Source of the DNA: Isoetes taiwanensis
Lineage: Eukaryota; Streptophyta; Lycopodiopsida; Isoetales; Isoetaceae
Length of the DNA stretch: 64,000 nt
Direction of reading: 5' to 3'
Assembly: GCA_021234155.1 (NCBI GenBank)
Contig: JAJEKV010000184.1
Location: forward strand, 248,001-312,000
Shown: positions 57,746 through 64,000 of the stretch, in pieces
Numbering within the stretch: the first letter of the stretch is position 1
Layout: each line of letters begins with the position of its first letter
The notes under the pieces: generated by a model
The model's database searches: none
What the model was told of the DNA's origin: nothing
Seen by the model: only the letters and a program-made list of their open reading frames with translations
Translations under genes and position numbers: made by a program

Positions 57746-58240
57746 TTACGGCACTCCGGTCCGCATCATTTCCAAATATCGACCTCTCAAAGCCTTGTTA
57801 TAAGCTTTTCGCACAAACATATCGTTCAGCCCGGGAGGCATCCGCAAATAGAAGAAGCGGTCAACACTTTTGATGAACAATTTAGAAGCGAGTGGGGCAG
57901 AGTCAAGCACCGTCATTCGATTTCTATCTATTTCGACATTTTCGACCAAATATCTCGCATATGTACACAAAGAAAAGCAATCAATCCGGTTTGAAGCGGG
58001 AATCCGATAGCCGGAGTTCCCATCAGCCCTTGCCTTGCCACCAACTTTGGAGATTTCTATTTCGGCCCTTGCCTTATCTGCTCTGTTTCTATCCCTTCTG
58101 GCTATGCCCATCCTCTGTTTTTCGAAACCCCAATCACATCCACCGATCTGTTGCAGCGGCACCATAGCCGGATTCCTTTTTCTGGAGCTTCTAATTTTAG
58201 CATGCCACATTGACACGAGGTCTTTGGCTTCATTCACCAC
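57746..58240 (-). CDS. Unassigned 164-residue ORF inside the LTR element
   Basis: Open frame starting MVNEAKDLVSMWHAKI, with a basic, Arg/Lys-rich first half (GFEKQRMGIARRDRNRADK) and a more hydrophobic second half (RIDCFSLCTYARYLVENVEI, RFFYLRMPPGLNDMF). It matches no retroelement protein or other family I know, and runs antisense to the element. It may be captured host sequence or chance; its length in AT-rich DNA is the only support. Confidence 0.25.
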   Translation of the reverse strand: MVNEAKDLVSMWHAKIRSSRKRNPAMVPLQQIGGCDWGFEKQRMGIARRDRNRADKARAEIEISKVGGKARADGNSGYRIPASNRIDCFSLCTYARYLVENVEIDRNRMTVLDSAPLASKLFIKSVDRFFYLRMPPGLNDMFVRKAYNKALRGRYLEMMRTGVP

Positions 58241-58299
58241 TATATCTTCCTTAAATAGAAAGATGCAACACCGCCATAGCCGGCTCTGTTCAGCTTCAT

Positions 58300-58770
58300 T
58301 TTGGTCTCACGCTCTGTTTCCCTAATTATTACTGGTTGATAACGGGCCACGCTCAATTTTTGGTAAATGCTCATGGTCCACGCCACGCCAAGCCCAGCTC
58401 ACGCTCTGTATTTTCTGCCCCGCATTGACTACGGTGGCCCCACGCTCACGCCCTGCCCCGGCCACGCCACGCCTTATTTTATGCTGTGCTTCACGCCCCT
58501 CTTTTTCTATCACGGGTCATGTAAACTATAGCCACGCTCTTTTTGTGACCCACGCTCAAACTTTGACCCACGCTCAAACTCAAACTTTATTGCTTGTACT
58601 CACGGCTCATGGGGTCACGCTCACGGGTCCCACTGCACGCCCACGCTTCAGCCACGCTCCTACGCTCACACTTTGCTTATGGCCACGCTTTTTGCTCAAC
58701 ATCCACGCTATGCACAAATCTTGTGATGCATAGTCACGCTCTTCTATGGCTGATCACGGGGGACACTTTC
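58300..58770. repeat. Cluster of CACGCTC words
   Basis: Across about 470 bp the word CACGCTC or close forms (CACGCC, CCACGCT) occurs around 25 times at irregular spacing, mainly in plus orientation. It is not a tandem repeat, because the sequence between the words differs. Placed in the 3' interior of the non-autonomous LTR element. Confidence 0.75.
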
Positions 58771-59079
58771 CTCGTGCTTATGTTTTTAAGACCCCCTATC
58801 ACCATTGTTTTTACGTGAATTATTGGGCAATAGTTGTTAAAATGGACTTCCCCATGATATAAGGGGATGGTCTTTATGTTTTTTGGCCCATGTTCCTATG
58901 ATCCATGTTCTCCATCGACATTCCTTCGGATCTTATTCGTCCTCAACGCATTCATGACGATCTTTTGCGGCGACACAACCCAACCATTACCCTTATTTTT
59001 ACCCCTAATTTTTGGCACCAAGTTGTAATTGTCAGACTTGTCTTATAAAAGTCTGTACATGTTTTCGTGCTAAAAACTT

Positions 59080-59093
59080 TTAGGGGGAGGCAG
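59080..59093 (+). other. Polypurine tract of the non-autonomous element
   Basis: TTAGGGGGAGGCAG ends directly at the TG of the 3' LTR. Confidence 0.8.
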
Positions 59094-59443
59094 TGTTAAC
59101 CACCTAGTGGTTAACATTGTGCATGCACATGTTAGGTGCATGCACACGTTAGGTGTCAGTGGTGGCAGACTGACACTTGGCATGATTAGGTTAACATAAG
59201 TGTAGGGATTAGATTTAGTTAGTGTACGGCTCAGATTTGCGGTCTACACTATATTAGACCGGAGCCTCTTCAGATGTACTCAGGTTTATCTCAAATTTGG
59301 AGAGCCTCACTTGGCCACGTTTCCCTCATTCTTTGTGCATATTGGTTTGTCTTGTTCTTGTTTTGTGATCATGAGCATGGCAGCTTTGCAGCATCCGGCA
59401 GTCATGGACTGCTGTTGCAGGGTGTATGCCAAGAATCCAAACA
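59094..59443 (+). repeat. 3' LTR of the non-autonomous element
   Basis: 350 bp, TG...CA, followed by the target duplication CTCCA and then a CCACCG-rich stretch (59450-59498). Confidence 0.9.
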
Positions 59444-59500
59444 CTCCATCGCCATAGCCACCGCCCAGACCGCCACCGCCACCGCCCAGACCGCCACAAA

Positions 59501-59567
59501 TGGTTGTTAAGGATAAAAATCATTTGAGCCTCTCCAAGGTGTAGAAAAAAAATAAAGAAATTTAAAA
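59501..59567. repeat. Displaced tail of tandem copy 2
   Basis: TGGTTGTTAAGGATAAAAAT through AAATTTAAAAG matches 49257-49325. It marks the right side of the 5.6-kb insert in the second tandem unit. Confidence 0.75.
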
Positions 59568-59605
59568 GAAGAAGAAGAAGAAGAAGAGATTTTAACGTCA
59601 CTTTC
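59568..59605 (-). mobile_element. SINE 3' stub with (TTC)n tail
   Basis: On the minus strand it reads GTGACGTTAAAATCTC followed by about six TTC, identical to the end of the SINE at 30425-30575. Only the last 16 bp plus the tail are present. Confidence 0.6.
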
Positions 59606-59996
59606 TAAGTTGAATCGCACATTGGATGGTGAATATAAAAATCATGAGGAATTACTATAACAGAGCAAGCAACACCTTCTCCACAGCCACAAAAGAAATG
59701 ATAATAAAGGATTCAAGTATTTCTGGATGGTGTTCATCTTTGTTGCCAAAACACTATTCGCTTTTGCAATCTTCAATCGATTCAAAAAGTGCATTCCAAA
59801 ATAGGGGTACACCTCCTTATTGGCTTTTTCTATTCATGTCAAAACTATGTACATGATGTTCGTATGTCAATAACACCGCTATTATTGACATATGACAACT
59901 CAAGGACACTGGTTGCAATATGATCAGAAAAAATTGAAATTGATTGATGTAAATACAATGAAGATTGCCACAAAAGGCTTCAACTTAAATACAATG
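59606..59996. other. Intergenic
   Basis: No gene supported. Confidence 0.5.
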
Positions 59997-60117
59997 GATT
60001 AACTGAATCTACTGCTAAAAGTATCTAAAACATAAGCTCCTAAACTTAAGGACGTGATTCAAGTGACTACTAAAAATAGTAGCACAGATCAAGTTGCTCA
60101 TTTTAATATTCCTAACA

Positions 60118-60126
60118 CCCCCACTT
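60118..60126 (-). other. Polypurine tract of the copia element
   Basis: Minus strand AAGTGGGGG directly upstream of TGTTAGGAATATT. Confidence 0.75.
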
Positions 60127-60129
60127 AAA

Positions 60130-61500
60130 ACAAGAGCATCAAGAACCTCTTGTCTCCAAACAAATTGTTGTAAAAAGGTTGAAAACTTAGGTTTACCCAA
60201 TGCTTTGGTCATGATGTTTCCAAACATATTAGAAGTATGACAATATTGTAATTTGACAGATCCCTGCAAAATGACATAATAACACGGAATTTCACATCCC
60301 CATGCTTCATCATTTCAATGATCTTACGGGTCGTCTGCAATCTGAGTTGCTCCTTGGTTATCTACCATCACTGTCATACCTGCGTCTTGTGAATCTATGT
60401 CTCCATGGCCATTCTTTGAATCCAAAGATCTTCATTGAATGCATTTGCAATGGCATAGTACGCAGCCTCTACTGTTGACTGAGCTACACAATGTTGACTG
60501 AGCTACACAATGTCGTTTCGTACTAATCCAGCTAATTACACCTCCAGCTAGGATGAAGCTATGCCTTGCGATTGATTTCCTGTCTGCATCTCCATCCCAA
60601 TTTGAGTTAGAGTATTTCGGAATTTCCTTACCCCTACTGGCCCTACAATGAATTCCCAGCTCAAAGATATTGCTACATATCTGAGACACATTTTGAATGA
60701 AACACAATGTGCTTAACGAGGATCTGCAGAGAATTGTCTGAGCTTGGATAATGGCAGTGACAGGTCTGGACAAGTAGACATAGCAGCAGAGTTTAGTGTG
60801 CCTAGGATATGTCTATATTTATCTTTGAGATAATAGTACCGAGGAGAGCAAATGGGATCTTTAGAATACAAAAAGAGGTCAGTTTCAAGAGGTGTTGCTA
60901 CTGGGTTACAATTGGTCATGCAGCGTTGGTGAAGCAAGTTCGAGAGATACTTTTCTTGGTTAGTGATGGATTGGGACAAGATCTCGCATAGGAAAGATAG
61001 TTTGAAGCTGAGTTTTGATTGAAATAAGACTTGGCTCATGGGCTACAATAATTATGATATCATCTACTTAATATAAAATGTAGATAGGAAATGGAGATAA
61101 AAAAAAATAAAGGCTTGGGTCAAGTATGCTAACAGAGAAATGATGATCAAGAAGAGCTGAGTTAAGTTTAAAATATAAGGTTCTTGAAGACTGTTTCAAT
61201 CCATATAGGACCTTGTAGAGCTGGCAAACTAGGTTAATTCCATGCTTGAATCCTTCTGGCTATTGCATATAAACTTCTTCCTGCAAGTCTCCATGCAGAA
61301 AAGCATTAATAACATCTAGTTGATGCATAAAATAATGATTCAGGCTGGCATAAGCAAGAAGAGTTTGAATTGTGGTCATCTTAACTACTGAAACAAATGC
61401 TTTATTCGCAATTTGATTAAATCCCCATGCTACCAGTCGAGTTTTGAACCTGTCAATTGTTTCGCCTGTTGTGTACTTATTTTAAAGGCCCAATGTGATC
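60130..61500 (-). pseudogene. Copia reverse transcriptase and RNase H
   Basis: Reading leftward: QLDVINAFLHGDLQEEVYMQ followed by TAG, then PEGFKHGINLVCQLYKVLYG (about 61330-61180). The catalytic box is ILY-stop-VDDIIII (about 61060), an inserted TAA before VDD. Then QEKYLSNLLHQRCMTNCNPV and CPDLSLPLSKLRQFSADP (61039-60713), the RNase H block SNSNWDGDADRKSIARHSF and GGVISWISTKRHCVAQS, and the end VKLQYCHTSNMFGNIMTKAL (60269-60130). Order and motifs are those of copia polyproteins. Confidence 0.85.
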
Positions 61501-61654
61501 TCACAATTGTTCTTTCTGTTGGTTGAGGAACTTATGTTCATGTATCTGCCCGTGCAATGGAAGAAGTTCCCCTATCATTGATTTTTGCCATGAACTTGTT
61601 GACCACTATTAATTGCTTCCAGAATAATGATATTGCACAATTACCTCTTTAGAG

Positions 61655-61975
61655 TTAAGTACATAGTCCGTCCTTGAGCGAATGTGGAAGCTTTTTTATT
61701 CTAGAATGACGAGTATTAGTCACAGGCTCCTCATTTCCAACGAAAGGCATCCCTTCAAGATGTTCATCAATGATCAAATCTTCCAGAAGTAAGTCATCTA
61801 TGACTATATGATTATTAGATGGATTTATCACAGTGCTATCATGAGCTGCAGGCAAAATTAAAGGCAAGGGAGGTAGTTCTTATGGAATGATGAAAAAAGT
61901 ATCAGCAGAGCAATTTTATTTTGGAAAATAAGGCTCAAGCTCATTGATCTTGGCATGACAACTGATCACAAGTCT
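61655..61975 (-). pseudogene. Copia integrase/RT linker, left of the CACTA insertion
   Basis: LVISCHAKINELEPYFPK (61968-61910) corresponds to the LVISRDVxF phrase after the integrase. The linker HDSTVINPSN, then NTRHSRIKKLPHSLKDGL matches the SRxxKxPxxLKDY phrase before RT. Confidence 0.7.
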
Positions 61976-62746
61976 AACTACTACAGAATAAGCAGTTTGC
62001 GACGCCATTTGCAACGTCTTCGTGATATAACGAGGACATCAAACATTGCATGCACACGCTTTAATAACGTTTCCCGCTCGTCGCAAATGACGTCGCCGTG
62101 GCCCATGGATTCGTCGCAGCGCGACGTCACGTTGAATGTGCGACATCATATCACATGTGCAATGTATTAGCGACGTCATGGACGTCCCAAATATGGACAT
62201 ATATCACATGTGCAATGTATTAGCGACGTCATGGACGTCCCAAATATGTACAAAATATGTCCTTATGACGTCGCTCATATGTTGCTAAGATGTACATATA
62301 TGTGACGCCCAAAATGTTTTTTTGTGGACTTGAACCCCTAACCTCTGACTCATAAACCTGAGGTCTTACCAACACCTCAACAACTCGTATTTGTATGTAT
62401 TCTATGGTCGCAATGAGATGTTGTAGTTGCAACATTTCACATTGTAATGATATTGCAGTTGCGACGTGATACGTCACTACTGCGGGGTGGCACATAGTAG
62501 ACCATTTCGATGTCTGGCCAGACGTTCCAACTGTGATGTCTGACATTCTACCTGCAACGTATGAATTTTATGCAATGTCGTAGGAACGTACTCGATTTTT
62601 GCCATTGCGACGTCTGATCAGACGTTCCAATGGGACGTTACATTTGCGACGACGTTTAAATTTTCTGCAATGTCATGGGAACGTACGTGATTTTTGCGAC
62701 GTAGACATTACAACTGACGTCGCAAACAACCCATCCTCTAGTAGTG
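61976..62746. mobile_element. CACTA-type non-autonomous element, 771 bp
   Basis: Right end (reverse complement) CACTACTAGAGGATGGGTTG, left end AACTACTACAGAATAAGCAG; both continue TTTGCGACG. The 3-bp target duplication is TCT (61973-61975 and 62747-62749), as expected for CACTA elements. Subterminal GCGACGTC/GACGTCGCAA words recur in both orientations. Encodes no transposase. The first base of the left end is A instead of C. Confidence 0.88.
62325..62392 (-). repeat. tRNA-like segment inside the CACTA element
   Basis: Minus strand: TGTTGGTAAGACC (A-box-like) and GGGGTTCAAGTCC (B-box) at tRNA spacing. An acceptor stem is not obvious, so it is more likely a SINE head or captured tRNA relic than a gene. 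Confidence 0.45.
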
Positions 62747-62749
62747 TCT

Positions 62750-62870
62750 GTTGGTATCCAAATCAAGGAATTAAAAGCGTTCTTATTGGAACAATATCTA
62801 ATAAATATGTAAGAAGGTGCCTTAGCATCCATTTTCGCAGAAGCAACGGGAATTCTAATAAAAGCTCCAC
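62750..62870 (-). pseudogene. Copia integrase C-terminus, right of the CACTA insertion
   Basis: CGAFIRIPVASAKMDAKAPS then YIFIRYCSNKNAFNSLIW fits the copia phrase YVHIPxxxRxKLDxKxxxCIFVGYxxxxKAF. It continues at 61968 on the other side of the CACTA element as LVIS, showing a single broken gene. Confidence 0.8.
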
Positions 62871-63375
62871 ACTTAAACTTCTAATTATTTAAATGAGGGC
62901 ACTTTACATGAGCACAATGTGCGAGGTATTTGAAAATCCAAATACGCATGAGGTATATGGTTCATCAAAAACGGTGCATTGCAATTGCCTCTCTCCAAAA
63001 CACTTTAGGATCCATAAATATCAAAGCATCCGTGTTTGAGTACATGTGTCCTTGTTTGTGGATCTCACCTCTGCCTTCAGATGGAATAATGTCTTCTCAA
63101 AAGAATAATCCGAAAACCTTCCTACCATATTTATGACAATTCCTTTAAAAGATTGTGATAGCTATGCAAATGCATGCACATCTTTTCATTCTCGGTTATG
63201 TCCACACTCATGGACTGTAACTCATCAAGCAGATCTTTCATCTGACAAACATAGATTAACTGAATCTAATGTTGAAAATACTCCAAGACATTAGCTCATA
63301 AACTTAAGGATGTGATTCAAGTGACTATTAAAAATAGTAGCACAGATCAAACTGCTGATTTTGATATTCCTAGCA

Positions 63376-64000
63376 GATCCAACATCAATATAAGGCAGAA
63401 AATTAGTGTAGAATGTAAAACCTTTGCAAATAAATACATCAGCAGAAAAAGTTAAGCCTTACTTCTAGCATGTAGTTAAAATCAGGTCAAGAAATAGAGA
63501 TAAAAACAACAAAGACAAGAAATTCCGGCAGTAAAGCTTAACCTTGTTTCACCATATTGCAAAGAAACCTCCTCCTCGAATGCAATGATGTGGAATCAAT
63601 CTAACGGCGCCCATGATAATGCTTTCCAAATGGAATGTGAGAGGAAGAAGCTTCTGCTCCCATCAATCTTAGGTTTTTGCTGGCAGGACTTTGCTAAAAG
63701 ACAATACATATAGAAAACAGAAATACATGAGTCTCAACCATTACAGTAAATGACTAAAGTTAATGCAAGTGTGTGGACATTAGACCTGCTCATTAGTAGT
63801 TGCCACGCAATAAGACCTTCAAATTATAGTAAGACCATTATTGGAAAAATGTAACAAATATACAATTGTAAATCCAACCTATTATGCTAAATATTTTGTC
63901 ATAATAGTTCCAACTACAACATCTCCTTACCTTGGTGCATCATGAATATTATTGATTAAAAGCAACAAACAACATGGATACAATACATTAGAAGATATCA
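63376..64000. other. Intergenic right end of window
   Basis: AT-rich; no gene, RNA or repeat supported. Confidence 0.45.

Larger units (their letters stand above)
55993..59443 (+). mobile_element. Non-autonomous LTR retrotransposon with intact termini
   Basis: LTRs 55993-56340 and 59094-59443 both begin TGTTAACCACC and end AAACA. The 5-bp target duplication CTCCA is at 55988-55992 and 59444-59448. A PBS candidate TTGGCCCCGTTATGCGGG follows the 5' LTR, and a PPT (TTAGGGGGAGGCAG, 59080-59093) precedes the 3' LTR. The 2.75-kb interior has no gag, protease, RT or integrase, so the element depends on a helper (LARD-like, though short for that class). It holds a MITE (57112-57433), a 164-codon minus-strand ORF and a CACGCTC cluster. 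PPT orientation gives the strand. Confidence 0.88.
59997..63375 (-). mobile_element. Ty1/copia retrotransposon, decayed, with nested CACTA element
   Basis: Minus strand. A 122-bp LTR-like repeat (63375-63253 and 60117-59997, beginning TGTTAGGAATATT or TGCTAGGAATATC) flanks a gag-like piece (63238-63137: DLLDELQSM, ITENEKM), the integrase C-terminus (about 62870-62750), RT, RNase H and a PPT (AAGTGGGGG, 60118-60126). The gag-to-integrase part is mostly deleted. CACTA insertion at 61976-62746 splits the integrase/RT linker. Many stops and frame changes; inactive. The short repeat may be only part of a longer LTR. Confidence 0.8.

Noticed and set aside
61976-62746. MULE or hAT element
   Set aside because: CACTACTA ends and 3-bp TCT duplications fit CACTA; MULE would give 9-bp and hAT 8-bp duplications.

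Overview
This window reads as plant nuclear DNA. It is AT-rich, has spliced gene fragments of land-plant families (MAP65, AP-4 epsilon adaptin, MSI1-type WD40, DUF7028/IDM1-like, type III polyketide synthase, S-domain-like receptor kinase, malectin-like protein), and carries several plant transposon classes. The species cannot be fixed from the sequence. The repeat density suggests a large, transposon-rich genome; a fern or other non-seed plant is only a guess. Nothing bacterial, CRISPR-like or organellar is seen.

Layout. 1-4.8 kb: repeat family A copy 1 (1408-3925), made of an internal 750-bp tandem duplication plus an array of AATCT words spaced 10-11 bp apart, then a (TA)n tract and repeat family B copy 1. 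4.8-10 kb: mostly empty sequence and a multi-exon MAP65 pseudogene on the minus strand (7892-9460). 10.4-11.2 kb: a foldback element. 11.2-17.8 kb: an isolated AP-4 epsilon exon (12872-13087) and an MSI1/RBBP4-type pseudogene with a duplicated exon (16224-16665). 17.8-20.3 kb: family A copy 2, inverted relative to copy 1. 21.8-22.3 kb: a small intact ORF with a DUF7028-like domain, followed by an orphan heat-shock-like promoter facing the other way (about 23.0 kb), then family B copy 2 (23.2-24.4 kb).

26.5-44.7 kb is an inverted duplication of a receptor-kinase/malectin-like gene pair. The left arm (26472-30109, minus) has an intact malectin-like gene and only the last part of the kinase. The right arm (36243-44703, plus) has the kinase end and a malectin-like pseudogene split by a 5.07-kb chromodomain-bearing Ty3/gypsy element with LTRs, PBS and PPT. 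Between the arms lie a SINE 3' end, a LINE reverse-transcriptase relic, a full-length-looking tRNA-derived SINE, and the body of the intact kinase gene (34797-36392).

44.7-53.9 kb is a 4.7-kb direct tandem duplication containing LINE 3' relics. Its second copy is interrupted by about 5.6 kb that holds a (TAGA)n tract, a type III PKS relic and a structurally complete non-autonomous LTR retrotransposon (55993-59443: 348/350-bp LTRs, CTCCA target duplication, PBS, PPT). That element carries a nested MITE and a cluster of CACGCTC words. 60.0-63.4 kb is a decayed Ty1/copia element on the minus strand, cut by a CACTA-type element (61976-62746) with TCT target duplications.

Only three genes look plausibly functional: the receptor-like kinase, the left malectin-like gene and the DUF7028-like ORF. 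The rest is decayed genes and nested repeats. No single operon-like system is present. The most distinctive material is the A/B repeat families with their helical-period AATCT arrays, the non-autonomous LTR element, and the inverted kinase/malectin duplication.
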